From positions 119,505-183,504 of the forward strand of contig NZ_JOAP01000041.1 in NCBI RefSeq assembly GCF_000720475.1: DNA of 64,000 nucleotides, read 5' to 3'. This stretch comes from Streptomyces aureocirculatus (lineage in GTDB: Bacteria; Actinomycetota; Actinomycetes; Streptomycetales; Streptomycetaceae). The notes under the pieces are model-generated. The model saw nothing but the letters and a program-made list of their open reading frames with translations, was not told the origin of the DNA and searched no databases. Below are positions 34,044-45,019 of the stretch, piece by piece; the first letter of the stretch is position 1, and the number at the start of each line of letters is the position of its first letter. The position numbers and the translations under genes were made by a program.

Positions 34044-34736
34044 ATGAGCAAGCGCGCGCTCCTGGAGGTGATCGCCCTCGACGCCGAGGACGCGGTCGCC
34101 GCCCAGGCCGGAGGGGCGGACCGCCTCGAACTGGTCACCGACATGGCCGCGGACGGGCTCACGCCGTCCGTCGAGGCCTTCGCCGAGATCCGTGCCTCCG
34201 TGGACATCGCGCTGCGCGTCATGCTGAGGCTCGCCGACGGGTTCGACGCGGGGGACGTCGACGCGCTGGTGCGGTGCGCGCGGGAGTTGCGGGGCGCGGG
34301 GGCCGACGAGTTCGTCCTCGGCTTCCTCGACGCCGAGACCGGCGGGGCCGATGTCGCCGCCGTCGAGCGGGTCGTGGGGGCGCTCGACGGGTGCCGGTGG
34401 ACGTTCCACCGGGCCATCGACCGGGTCGCCGACCGGGACGCCCTGCGCAAACAGCTCGCCGATCTGCCCGGGCTCGACACGTATCTCACCGCCGGGGCCG
34501 CGGGTGGGGTCGATGAGGGGCTCGGCACGTTGCTCTCCGAGGCGGCGCGTTCCGGGGAGCCCGGGTATGAGGCCCGGTTGCTCGTCGGTGGGGGGCTTCG
34601 GCTTGAGCATGTCGCCGTGCTGCGGGCGGGTGGGGTTGATGGGTTTCACATCGGCGGAGCTGCTCGGCCCCACGGGTGGGGCGCTCCGCTCTCTGCCTCC
34701 GCCGTTTCGGCTTGGCGCCGCGCCCTGGATTCCTGA
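34044..34736 (+). CDS. cutC: CutC family protein
   Basis: A 230-residue TIM-barrel protein of the CutC family, long linked to copper homeostasis although its biochemical activity is not settled. Conserved segments are LEVIALDAEDAVAAQAGGADRLELV, LRVMLRLADGFD, DEFVLGFLD, WTFHRAIDRV and GFHIGGAARP. The ATG at 34044 follows AAGGAAGA. Its place after copA supports a copper-related grouping, but it has its own leader with a terminator before it, so it is probably not in the copA transcript. Confidence 0.88.
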   Translation: MSKRALLEVIALDAEDAVAAQAGGADRLELVTDMAADGLTPSVEAFAEIRASVDIALRVMLRLADGFDAGDVDALVRCARELRGAGADEFVLGFLDAETGGADVAAVERVVGALDGCRWTFHRAIDRVADRDALRKQLADLPGLDTYLTAGAAGGVDEGLGTLLSEAARSGEPGYEARLLVGGGLRLEHVAVLRAGGVDGFHIGGAARPHGWGAPLSASAVSAWRRALDS

Positions 34737-34740
34737 CCCC

Positions 34741-35092
34741 GTCGCTCCGCGCCGGGAGCCTTTCCCACCCGCCCGCCCGTTTCCAGCCCGCCTCCGGGCT
34801 TGGGTCGCCTGTGTCGCGGTGGTTGTTCGGCGTGTGCGGGTCGGTGGGGTGGCCCCGTCGCTTCGCGCCGGGAATCCCCCCCACCCGCCCGCCCGTTTCC
34901 AGTCCGGGGCCGGGCTTGGGTCTCCTGTGTAGCGGTGGTTGTTCGGCGTGTGCGGGTCGGTGGGGGGCGACCCCGTTGCTTCGCGCCGGGAATCCCTCCG
35001 CCCGGCCGTTTCCAGCCCGCCTCCCGGCTCGGGTCTCCCGTGTCGCGGCCGTTGTTCGGCGGGCTCGGGTCGGTGGGTGGGGGCGTCGTCGG
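34741..35092. repeat. 117-bp tandem repeat, three copies
   Basis: Copies start at 34741, 34858 and 34975. Each begins GTCGCTTCGCGCCGGGAAT and contains CCCACCCGCCCGCCCGTTTCC, then TTGTTCGGCGTGTGCGGGTC. Copy 3 is the most diverged. An inverted partial copy (CTGGAGATGGGTGGGCGGGT) follows near 35121-35165. 117 is 39 codons, so a repeat-encoded ORF stays open, but it has no homology-like features and is not called as a gene. Confidence 0.9.
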
Positions 35093-35250
35093 ACGGTCAT
35101 CGTGGTGTGGGTGAGCCGGGCTGGGGGCTGGAGATGGGTGGGCGGGTGGGGGATTCCCGCCGCGGAGCGGCGTTCGGGGCGGTGCGGCGGCCCCCGGCTC
35201 TGGGGCGACAGGGGCGGGAGCGGTGGGCACAGCCGGTGTGAGGGGTCCCG

Positions 35251-37332
<2,082 letters not shown>

Positions 37333-37668
37333 TGCGGGGGCCTCCGGCGGATACGGGTGGTGCGGTGCTCTGTGCGTGCTCGGGGCCGCCGGTTTCCGGC
37401 CGGGCGGCGGCGCTCCGCTGGGGCGGGAGGCGGGAAGGGGAAAGCTTAGGTGAGCGTCCGGTGGCGGGGCCAACGATTTTCCTCCGGTCCCGCCGGTCCC
37501 GCCGGTTCCCCCGAAACCCTGAGGCACCCCCGAGAAAACCCTGAGGGACGTCCTCCTCGCGGCTCCGTCCCGAGGCGGACGGCACCGCCCGCGAGTCGTA
37601 CCGGGGGCCATGCGCGGTTACCCCGCGAGGCCGATGCGTGCGGGCCCCCACGGGCGGACCATGGATAC
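37333..37668. other. Intergenic region between helD and a small protein gene
   Basis: This 336-bp region has two near-repeats of CCCCGAAACCCTGAGG-like sequence near 37506-37550 and a run of CCGCCGGTCCCG. No promoter motif or small RNA is clear. Confidence 0.4.
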
Positions 37669-37875
37669 ATGAGCAGCGCAACCTTCACCCCAGCGTCCCT
37701 GTCCTCCGGGCCCGCAGGCCCCCGTCCCGCCGCCGGCGCCACGGCGCTCTCCGGCGACCACCGTCCGCACCGCTTCGGCACCGCCCTGCGGGCCGCGAAG
37801 GTGTTCATGGGTACGGCCTTCGGCGTGGCCGTGCTCGGCGAGTTCGCGGAAGAGGCGGGCGTCCGCCGCCGCTGA
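37669..37875 (+). CDS. Small conserved hypothetical protein
   Basis: A 68-residue protein. A Ser/Pro/Ala-rich first half precedes HRFGTALRAAKVFMGTAFGVAVLGEF, an amphipathic or weak membrane helix, and an acidic/basic tail. The ATG at 37669 is in the best frame. Function unknown; the helix suggests association with the membrane. Confidence 0.5.
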   Translation: MSSATFTPASLSSGPAGPRPAAGATALSGDHRPHRFGTALRAAKVFMGTAFGVAVLGEFAEEAGVRRR

Positions 37876-37984
37876 GGCGACTGCCCGCCGCTGAGGCGAC
37901 TGCCCGCCGCTGAGGCGAGGCGACTGCCTGTCGCGGAGCGACTGCCCGCCGGGCCGGATACACCGGCCGTTCGCGGACCTTCGC

Positions 37985-37990
37985 TAGGGT
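37985..37990 (+). promoter_or_regulatory. Leaderless-type -10 of the GT87 gene
   Basis: TAGGGT is followed by 7 nt and the GTG at 37998. Confidence 0.5.
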
Positions 37991-39035
37991 CACCGCCGTG
38001 ATGCGACGGTACGTGGCCACACGGTCACCCCACGCGGTGACCGGAATCCTCCTCCTTGCCCTCTCCTGTACGGGCTTCGCCGCCCTCTGCGGAGTGCACG
38101 GGCTGCCCATGGCCGATGCCCAGGTGTACCGGGCCGAGGGTGCCGCCGTCGTCGACGGACGGGATCTGTACGGGTTCACCGTCACCCGGTGGGAACTGCC
38201 CGCCACCTACCCGCCGTTCGCCGCCCTCCTCTTCGTCCCCACGACCTGGCTGCCGCTCGCCGCCCTCAAGGCGGCCTTCGTCGTCGGCAACGTCGCTCTT
38301 CTGCTGCTGCTCCTGCACCTCTCCTGCCGCCTCGCCGGGGTTCCGTCGCGGCCCGCGGCCCTGTGCGCGGGCGCCGCGTTCGCGCTGTGGCTCGAACCTG
38401 TCTTCCAGACCGTGCTGTTCGGGCAGATCAACCTGGCGCTCGCCTGCCTGGTCCTGTGGGATCTGACGCGGGGGCCGGGTGCGCGGGTGCGGGAAGCCGT
38501 GACCGCCTTGGCCGCGTGTGCCGGGACCGTGCTCCTGGGGGCGCTCGCGCTGCCCGCCGCCAGTGTCGACTTCTGGACGCGGCGGATCTTCGAGACCGGG
38601 CGGGTCGGGAAGGCGTGGATCGTCGACAACCAGTCCTTGCAGGGGGTGGTCGCCCGGCTCCTCCACGAGCCCGCGCCCGAGCCCCGGGTGCTGTGGGTCG
38701 GGCCCGCCGTGCTCGCCGCCCTCGCGGGGCTGTGGGGTGCCCGGCGGTGTGGGGGGTCGGCCTGGGGGGTGCTCGTCGCCGCCTTCGCCGCGCTGCTCGT
38801 CTCGCCCATCAGTTGGTCCCATCACTGGGTGTGGTGTGTGCCGGTGGTCGTGGTGTTGGTGGGGGAGGGGCGCAGGGGCGCGGCGGGGGTGGTCGCCCTG
38901 CTGTTCACGGCACGCACCCTGTGGCTCGTGCCGCACGCCGGTTCCGCCGACCTCCACCTCACGTGGTGGCAACAGCCGTTGGCTTCGCCGTACGCGGTGG
39001 GGGGTGTGGTCCTGTGCGGGTGGACGGCGCTGCTG

Positions 39036-39063
39036 CGAAGCCCCCGATCCCGCCCCTTTCCCG
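39036..39063. repeat. Fragment of the dispersed element at the left edge of the XRE island
   Basis: GCCCCCGATCCCGCCCCTTTCCCG is the middle module of the dispersed element, truncated on both sides. An inverted copy of the same module lies at 40920-40963 on the other side of the XRE island. Confidence 0.7.
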
Positions 39064-39084
39064 ACGTTCCGGAGCGGACCCCTG

Positions 39085-39126
39085 CGCTGATCACCCTCAC
39101 CAGGCTGACCAGCACAGGGGCTTTCG
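39085..39126 (+). terminator. Hairpin upstream of the XRE gene
   Basis: CCCCTGCGCTG and CAGCACAGGGG pair over 11 positions with one mismatch and a 20-nt loop, followed by CTTTCGTG. It may end transcription from the GT87 side. Confidence 0.5.
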
Positions 39127-39198
39127 TGTGTCCGGGGTCAACTTGCCGGGCGTACGCTGCTGTGACGACTGCCGTTGCTGTCAAAGGGAGCGTGCACC

Positions 39199-40434
39199 AT
39201 GGCTACTGGGCTGGCCGAGAACGTCAGGAACCACCGGCGTACGGCAGGCATGAACCAGGAGCGGCTAGCCGAAGCGGCCGATCTCTCTGTGGGGACCGTA
39301 CGCAAGGTGGAGCAGGGCGGGGACGTGCGTATGGAGACGTTGCATGCGCTGGCTCGCGCGTTGGGTGTCCCCACGTCGGCACTGTTCGCCACGGAGACCA
39401 CGACGCCGGTGATCGGGGATGAGGCGAACCGCCGTTACCTGGTGGAGCTGCGCAAGGCTCTGATGCCTCCCGTCGGCCTCGCTGCGCCGATGACGGACCG
39501 GGGGCAGACCGAGGAACTGTCGGCGCTGCGGAGGGTCACAGCGGATGCTCACGCGCTCTACTGGGCGGACCGCTACGACTCCGTGGCCAAGCGCCTGCCG
39601 GGGCTGCTGCGGTCCGCTGAGGCCGCCGTGGAGGCGCTGGAGGGCGAGGAGCAGCAGCAGGCGATGATCGCTCGTTGTCATGCGCTGCTGCTGGCGGGCA
39701 AGTACCTGACGCAGGTTCGGCAGTACGACATGGCGTACTACGCGTTGGTGGAAGCGATCAGGCTTGCTCGGGAGACCGGCCAGACGCTCACCGCTGCAAC
39801 GGGAGTCGTCGGGATGTGCTGGCTGCTGCTGCGACAGGACCGGTTTGACGAGAGTGAGCAGCTCGCGGCGCAGACGGCAGCGGAGATCGAACCCCGTATG
39901 TCAGAGGCGGCCCCGGCGCACTTGGCCGTGTGGGGTGAGTTGTGGCTGAGGGTTGCGTCTGCCACCGTCCGGAACAACCGCCCGGATGTGGCGCGGGAGG
40001 CCCGCAGGATGGCGGGGACGGCTGCCAGCGCGATGAGTGGTGAGAACGCGGAGTTCCCGCTCCACTGGGGCGGCTTCGGTCCTGTCACGGCGGAGCTGAA
40101 GGTTGTTGAGGATTTGTCGCTGTTCGGGGACGCACGAGGCGTTCTCGGCCGTGCGGACGATGGCTTGTTGGCCAGCAAGGCGCTTCGGAACTTCGGTAAG
40201 CCGACCGCTCCGAACTGGGACCGTCACAGGCTGGACGTGGCCAGGGCGCACTCGACGCTGAAGCAGCACCAGGACGCCATGGATGTGCTGATGTCCGTTC
40301 GCCGCACGTCCGGTGAGTGGATCAAGCACCAGCCTATGGCCCGGTACGTGATGACGGACCTGCTCAAGACTCGAAAGCGCACCCTGACTCAGGACATGCG
40401 CGACATGGCCGCCCACCTGGGTGTCACCGGCTGA
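39199..40434 (+). CDS. XRE-family regulator with TPR-like C-terminal region
   Basis: A 411-residue regulator. The N-terminal HTH (about residues 8-62) reads VRNHRRTAGMNQERLAEAA, then LSVGTVRKVEQGGDVRMETL. The rest is alpha-helical and TPR-like (ARCHALLLAGKYLTQVRQYDMAYYALVEAIRLA, core QYDMAYYALVEAIRLA; AHSTLKQHQDAMDVLMSVRR), as in actinobacterial regulators that sense peptides or other ligands. Its codon use is less G/C-extreme than its neighbours, and it lies between inverted repeat fragments, so recent acquisition is plausible. The ATG follows AAAGGGAG. Confidence 0.85.
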   Translation: MATGLAENVRNHRRTAGMNQERLAEAADLSVGTVRKVEQGGDVRMETLHALARALGVPTSALFATETTTPVIGDEANRRYLVELRKALMPPVGLAAPMTDRGQTEELSALRRVTADAHALYWADRYDSVAKRLPGLLRSAEAAVEALEGEEQQQAMIARCHALLLAGKYLTQVRQYDMAYYALVEAIRLARETGQTLTAATGVVGMCWLLLRQDRFDESEQLAAQTAAEIEPRMSEAAPAHLAVWGELWLRVASATVRNNRPDVAREARRMAGTAASAMSGENAEFPLHWGGFGPVTAELKVVEDLSLFGDARGVLGRADDGLLASKALRNFGKPTAPNWDRHRLDVARAHSTLKQHQDAMDVLMSVRRTSGEWIKHQPMARYVMTDLLKTRKRTLTQDMRDMAAHLGVTG

Positions 40435-40501
40435 CTACCACGCGCCATGGCAGTTCCCGCACTGGTCCTTGCGAACTGCCTTGCTACGCACGTGGATTGG
40501 C

Positions 40502-40849
40502 ATGCTCCCAGCTCCTAGCGTTCCCGGTGATCCCAGAGTCGGAAGGCCGGGGGCCGAGATGGTTCGCAGGACAGACGCAGACCGACAGCGCAGGCGGGAC
40601 CTTGCCGACGCATCAGCGGGGGCGGCTCGCCTCATGCCGTGGGTGACGGATGACGGCAAGCGCGTCTACCTCTCCACGGACGGTGGAGGGTGGCTGTCAG
40701 CACTGGCTGACGACGTGGAAGCCGCCGTCCGCTGGTGGGACGAGCAGGGGCGGCCGGGCATCGACCGATTCGGCCTCACCGTGGACAGCGACGGCCACAC
40801 GACGGCGTGGCTCGACGCACCAGAACATTCGGTGGTCGCCGCGAGCTGA
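40502..40849 (+). CDS. Hypothetical protein downstream of the XRE regulator
   Basis: A 115-residue protein if it starts at the ATG at 40502; GTG at 40421 overlapping the XRE gene and ATG at 40559 are alternatives. The core WVTDDGKRVYLSTDGGGWLSAL, then VEAAVRWWDEQGRPGID and VDSDGHTTAWLD, looks like a small alpha/beta domain. The basic segment RRTDADRQRRRDLADAS precedes it. It is unrecognised. Its position right after an XRE regulator suggests a regulator-effector pair. Confidence 0.55.
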   Translation: MLPAPSVPGDPRVGRPGAEMVRRTDADRQRRRDLADASAGAARLMPWVTDDGKRVYLSTDGGGWLSALADDVEAAVRWWDEQGRPGIDRFGLTVDSDGHTTAWLDAPEHSVVAAS

Positions 40850-40857
40850 CGCACCGC

Positions 40858-40963
40858 ATGAGGCTGCGGTCCAGGGGGCGCAGCGCCCCTGCCCGCGGCG
40901 GAGCCGCTGATCGACACAGCGGGAAGGGGCGGGACTGGGGAGCCCCCGGCAGGGCCCCCGGCC
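40858..40963. repeat. Dispersed element, copy 6, abutting the XPB stop codon
   Basis: The copy contains GGGGGCGCAGCGCCCCTGCCC, then GGGAAGGGGCGGGACTGGGG and AGCCCCCGGCAGGG, ending exactly at the XPB stop (TCA at 40964). The same end abuts the mqnD stop at 58393. It is inverted relative to the fragment at 39036. Confidence 0.8.
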
Positions 40964-42610
40964 TCAGGCGTCCTCCGCCAGTACCGCGTCCGCGTCCAGA
41001 ATCCGGTACGCGTACCCCTGCTCGGCGAGGAACCGCTGGCGGTGGGCCGCGAAGTCCTGGTCGATGGTGTCGCGGGCGACGACGGAGTAGAAGCGGGCCT
41101 CGTGCCCGTCGGCCTTGGGCCGCAGGACGCGGCCGAGGCGCTGGGCCTCCTCCTGGCGGGAGCCGAAGGTGCCGGAGACCTGGATGGCGACGGTGGCCTC
41201 GGGCAGGTCGATGGAGAAGTTGGCGACCTTGGAGACGACGAGGACGGAGATCTCGCCCTCGCGGAAGGCGCCGAAGAGCTTCTCGCGCTGCGCGTTGGTG
41301 GTCTCGCCCTTGATGACGGGCGCGTCGAGATGCTCGCCCAGCTCGTCGAGCTGGTCGATGTACTGGCCGATGACGAGCGTCTGCTGCCCCGCGTGCTTGC
41401 GCACGAGCGCCTCGGTGACCTTCCGCTTGGTCGCGGTGGTCGCGCAGAAGCGGTACTTCTCCTCGGCCTCGGCGGTGGCGTACGCGAGCCGCTCGCTGTC
41501 GGTGAGGTTGACGCGGACCTCGACGCAGTCGGCGGGCGCGATGTACCCCTGCGCCTCGATCTCCTTCCAGGGCGCGTCGAACCGCTTGGGCCCGATGAGG
41601 GAGAAGACGTCCGACTCGCGGCCGTCCTCGCGTACGAGGGTCGCGGTGAGCCCGAGCCGGCGCCGGGCCTGGAGGTCGGCGGTGAACTTGAAGACGGGCG
41701 CGGGCAGGAGGTGCACCTCGTCGTAGAGGATGAGGCCCCAGTCGCGGGAGTCGAAGAGCTCCAGGTGCGGGTAGACGCCCTTCCGCCTGGTCGTGAGGAC
41801 CTGGTACGTGGCGATGGTGACGGGGCGGATCTCCTTCTTCGTACCGCTGTACTCGCCGATCTCGTCCTCGGTGAGGGAGGTGCGCTTGACCAGCTCGTGC
41901 TTCCACTGGCGGGCGGAGACCGTGTTGGTGACGAGGATGAGCGTGGTCGCCTTGGCCTCGGCCATGGCGCCCGCGCCGACGAGGGTCTTGCCCGCGCCGC
42001 AGGGCAGTACGACGACGCCGCTGCCGCCGTGCCAGAAGTTCTCCACGGCCTGCCGCTGGTAGGGGCGAAGCGCCCAGCCGGTCTCGTCCAGGTCGATGGC
42101 GTGGGCCTCGCCGTCGACGTACCCGGCGAGGTCCTCCGCGGGCCAGCCCAGCTTCAGGAGGGTCTGCTTGATCTGGCCGCGCTCGGAGGGGTGCACGGCG
42201 ACCGTGTCCGGGTCGACGCGCGCGCCGACCAGCGGCTGGACCTTCTTCGAGCGGAGGATCTCCTCAAGAACGGGGCGGTCGGTGCTGGTCAGGACCAGGC
42301 CGTGGGTGGGGTGCTTGGAGAGGGTGAGGCGGCCGTAGCGGGCCATGGTCTCGGCGACGTCCACGAGCAGGGCGTGCGGGACGGGGTAGCGGGAGTACTC
42401 GACGAGGGCGTCGACGACCTGCTCGGCGTCGTGCCCGGCGGCGCGGGCGTTCCACAGGCCGAGGGGCGTGAGGCGGTAGGTGTGGATGTGTTCGGGTGCG
42501 CGCTCCAGCTCCGCGAACGGGGCGATGGCGCGGCGGCAGGCGTCGGCCTGCTCGTGGTCCACCTCGAGCAGCAGAGTCTTGTCCGACTGGACGATGAGCG
42601 GTCCGTTCAC
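40964..42610 (-). CDS. XPB/ERCC3-type DNA repair helicase
   Basis: A 548-residue superfamily 2 helicase of the bacterial XPB type (3'-5' DNA translocase related to the TFIIH subunit). The N-terminal damage-recognition-like region begins NGPLIVQSDKTLLLEVDHEQ. Helicase motifs are VVLPCGAGKTLVGAGAMA (I), YDEVHLLPAPVFK (II, DEVH), LGLTATLVREDG (III, with the XPB RED motif) and VSGTFGSRQEEAQRLGRVLRPK (VI). The GTG at 42610 gives the family start; ATG at 42640 is 10 codons longer. In mycobacteria it neighbours a helicase-associated WYL protein; here that partner is 3 kb away. Confidence 0.93.
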   Translation of the reverse strand: MNGPLIVQSDKTLLLEVDHEQADACRRAIAPFAELERAPEHIHTYRLTPLGLWNARAAGHDAEQVVDALVEYSRYPVPHALLVDVAETMARYGRLTLSKHPTHGLVLTSTDRPVLEEILRSKKVQPLVGARVDPDTVAVHPSERGQIKQTLLKLGWPAEDLAGYVDGEAHAIDLDETGWALRPYQRQAVENFWHGGSGVVVLPCGAGKTLVGAGAMAEAKATTLILVTNTVSARQWKHELVKRTSLTEDEIGEYSGTKKEIRPVTIATYQVLTTRRKGVYPHLELFDSRDWGLILYDEVHLLPAPVFKFTADLQARRRLGLTATLVREDGRESDVFSLIGPKRFDAPWKEIEAQGYIAPADCVEVRVNLTDSERLAYATAEAEEKYRFCATTATKRKVTEALVRKHAGQQTLVIGQYIDQLDELGEHLDAPVIKGETTNAQREKLFGAFREGEISVLVVSKVANFSIDLPEATVAIQVSGTFGSRQEEAQRLGRVLRPKADGHEARFYSVVARDTIDQDFAAHRQRFLAEQGYAYRILDADAVLAEDA

Positions 42611-42715
42611 CGGGGGGTGCCCTTTCGCTAGGCCAAACATCCAGTGTGCCGCATCGCCGCCGGGGGCGGGCCCCTGCCGCCGTGGGACCGGCCCCTGCCG
42701 CCCGTACGCACGGGC

Positions 42716-44782
42716 CTATGCCGTCGGGGCGGACGTCTGGGGGACCGCGCGGACGACGCGGTCGGCGGTGGCGAAGTGGACGAGGCCGTGGGCCGTGACG
42801 GGGGCGGGGGCCGGGGTGCCGGTGGGGAAGGGGGCGTAGGAGCGGCGCTGTACGGGGGTGCCGCGGTCGCGGGTGTTCAGGGCGATGAGGTCGCCGGCCA
42901 GGGTGAGGACGTACAGGACGGCGTCGGCGAGGGCGGGGGTGCTGGGGGTGGGGGCCGTGAGGCGGTGGGTCCAGGCGGGTTCGCCGGTGCTGCGGTCGAC
43001 GGCGTGGACGCCGCTGCTGCGGCCGGTGAGGTGGACGAGGCCGGTGACGTCGTCGAACACCGGGGTGGACCACGTTTCGCCGGGCGGGCCGAGGGGGCGG
43101 GACCAGACGGGCCGCATGGTGTGCACGTCGACGGCGGCGAGTCCGGCGCCGGGGCCCGTCGTGCCGAGGTAGGCGATGCCGCCGCGTAGGAGGGGCGCGG
43201 CGGGGGCGGGGAGCGCGTCGCCCGGCAGGAGGACGATGTGGTGGTCGCGTCGGTTCGCCAGGCTGACGCGGTGCAGGAGACCGCGGGTCCCCCTGCGTTC
43301 GCCGATGACGAGCGTGGTGTCGTCGACAGCCGCGGGCGCCGTGAACGCGTCCCGCCCGCCCCGCACCCGGGCCGCGAGGCCGTCGGGGCCCACGGAGATC
43401 TGCTCGCCCAGGTAAGGGTCCACGAGAGCGAGTTCGTCGCCGGTGCCGTGCGCGTCGGGGGTGATCACGCAGACGGCCTGCTGTGTCACCACCGGGGCAC
43501 CGGCGGCGCTCAGGCCGAGGTTCCACCGTTCCTGCCCGGACGTCGGGTTCAGGGCGTACAGCGTGTCACCCGTGACGTAGAGCGCCGGGGCGCCGACGGC
43601 AGGGCCGCCGAGCCGGGGCCACGTGCTCCCGGTGTCGAGCCACTCGCTCCAGAAGCACTCGCCGGTGCGCGCGTCCAAGGCGTACACGTAGCCAACGGAG
43701 TCCACCGCGTACAGGGTCCCGTCCGCGGCCAGGAGCTGGTGGACCGCGCCGTGCGTGCGGAACGTCCACACCTCGGCCCCCGCCCGCCGGTCCCCCGCGA
43801 CCAGGCCCGCGCACCCCGCCCCGAACAGGACCGCGGCCCCCGCCCGCAGCACCTCCCGCCGACCGGGACCCGGCTCCGGCCCGCGCGGCCGGGGGCCCGG
43901 CGGCCGGGGCCCGGCGGGCGCGGGGAGCAGTTCGGCGAGGCCGTCCGGCAGGACGACGTCCTCCCCGGCCGAGGGGAAGTGGTCGAGTGCCGTGGCCAGC
44001 TCGGCCAGGGTGGGGCGCCGGGCCGGGTCCTTGGCGAGGCAGCGCGTCGTGAGGGCCTGCCAGTGGCAGGGCAGGTCCGACAGGTCGGGTTCGTCGAAGC
44101 GGATCGCGTACATCACCCGCCACATGTCCTCCGCGTCGAAAGGCGCCCGCTTGCGCAGCGCGAACACCAGCGTGGAGGCCAGCGAGAAGACGTCCGCGGC
44201 GCCGGTGAGGCCGGCCGCGTCCCACTGCTCGGGCGCGGCGAACGCGGGCGTGCCGAGGAAGGCCTGGCTGGTGGTGAAGGTGCTCGCGTGCAGATGTCGG
44301 GCGACGCCGAAGTCCAGTACACGGGGGCCGTGCGCGCTGAGCAGCACGTTCGACGGTTTGAAGTCGCGGTGCACGAGCCCGGCGCGGTGGATCGCGGCGA
44401 GGGCGTCCGTCAACTGCCGGGCGATGGCGCGGACGTACGGCTCCGGCAGCGGTCCATAGGTGTCGACGGCCTCGGAGAGCGCGATTCCCGGTACGTACTC
44501 CGTGGCCAGCCACGGCTGGTCCGCCTCCGGGGCGGCGTCGAGGACCTGCGCGACGAGGGGGCTCTCGACCCGGCGGGCCGCCGCGACCTCCCGGGCGAAC
44601 CGCCGCCGGGCGTCCCGCTCGTGCACCAGCGAGGGCCGCACCCGCTTGACGGCGACGAGCTGCCCGCGGCGGTCCCGCGCGAGGAAGACCTCGCCCATGC
44701 CGCCGCGCCCGAGCACGCCCACCAGGCGGTAGGGCCCGAGGCGCCGCGGATCGGAGTCGAGCAACGGTTTCGTGACGGTCAC
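42716..44782 (-). CDS. Ser/Thr protein kinase with a PQQ-like beta-propeller
   Basis: A 688-residue PknB-type (Hanks) kinase. The kinase domain covers about residues 15-270: GRGGMGEVFLARD (P-loop), VAVKR (catalytic Lys), HRDFKPSNVLL (catalytic loop) and DFGVARH (metal binding), followed by GTPAFAAPEQW. A Pro/Gly/Arg-rich linker and one hydrophobic helix (LRAGAAVLFGAGCAGLVAGD) lead to a C-terminal PQQ/WD40-like propeller (repeats such as GTLYAVDSVGYVYALDARTG and SGVHAVDRSTGEPAW). The propeller probably senses ligands outside the cell. The GTG at 44782 has a leaderless -10; a longer upstream frame is not kinase-like. Confidence 0.9.
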   Translation of the reverse strand: MTVTKPLLDSDPRRLGPYRLVGVLGRGGMGEVFLARDRRGQLVAVKRVRPSLVHERDARRRFAREVAAARRVESPLVAQVLDAAPEADQPWLATEYVPGIALSEAVDTYGPLPEPYVRAIARQLTDALAAIHRAGLVHRDFKPSNVLLSAHGPRVLDFGVARHLHASTFTTSQAFLGTPAFAAPEQWDAAGLTGAADVFSLASTLVFALRKRAPFDAEDMWRVMYAIRFDEPDLSDLPCHWQALTTRCLAKDPARRPTLAELATALDHFPSAGEDVVLPDGLAELLPAPAGPRPPGPRPRGPEPGPGRREVLRAGAAVLFGAGCAGLVAGDRRAGAEVWTFRTHGAVHQLLAADGTLYAVDSVGYVYALDARTGECFWSEWLDTGSTWPRLGGPAVGAPALYVTGDTLYALNPTSGQERWNLGLSAAGAPVVTQQAVCVITPDAHGTGDELALVDPYLGEQISVGPDGLAARVRGGRDAFTAPAAVDDTTLVIGERRGTRGLLHRVSLANRRDHHIVLLPGDALPAPAAPLLRGGIAYLGTTGPGAGLAAVDVHTMRPVWSRPLGPPGETWSTPVFDDVTGLVHLTGRSSGVHAVDRSTGEPAWTHRLTAPTPSTPALADAVLYVLTLAGDLIALNTRDRGTPVQRRSYAPFPTGTPAPAPVTAHGLVHFATADRVVRAVPQTSAPTA

Positions 44783-44789
44783 GCTATGT

Positions 44790-44795
44790 AGGCTA
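44790..44795 (-). promoter_or_regulatory. Leaderless-type -10 of the kinase gene
   Basis: On the minus strand TAGCCT is followed by 7 nt and the GTG start. Confidence 0.5.
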
Positions 44796-45019
44796 TGGGT
44801 AACGATATGTGTTCGTGCGGGAGTTGGCCGAAGGTGGTCCTGACGGGCCGGGGCACGGGGCGTCGGACGGGGTGGCGCGGTGCGCCTGGCGCGCCGGGGC
44901 GTGCGCCGAGCTGAAGTTCCCCGGCGGGAGACCCTCGCTGCCGGGAGACAGCCGCTGCCGGAGAACCCCGCTGCCGGAGAAACTTCGCTACGTCGCGTGC
45001 TCGGGGGTATCCGGGGGGT

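Larger units (their letters stand above)
37998..39422 (+). pseudogene. GT87-type membrane glycosyltransferase, internally deleted and with a replaced 3' end
   Basis: The frame encodes a GT87/DUF2029-like polyprenyl-phosphate-dependent glycosyltransferase: ADAQVYRAEGAAVVDGRDLYG, TYPPFAALLFVPTTWL, GQINLALACLVLWDL and FETGRVGKAWIVDNQSLQG are typical. Between LVLWDLTRG and LPAASVDFW only about 30 residues remain, where the family has about 55 including a KLTP segment, so roughly 75 bp seem to be missing in frame. Near 39035 the sequence enters a fragment of the dispersed repeat and the frame continues for about 125 unrelated residues. It overlaps the first 224 bp of the XRE gene. It is probably non-functional, although both changes keep the frame open. 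Confidence 0.7.

Noticed and set aside
39085..39126. Possible tRNA 3' end or attachment site at the XRE island edge
   Set aside because: The sequence forms a simple terminator-like hairpin. No tRNA arms, integrase or matching direct repeat on the far side were found.
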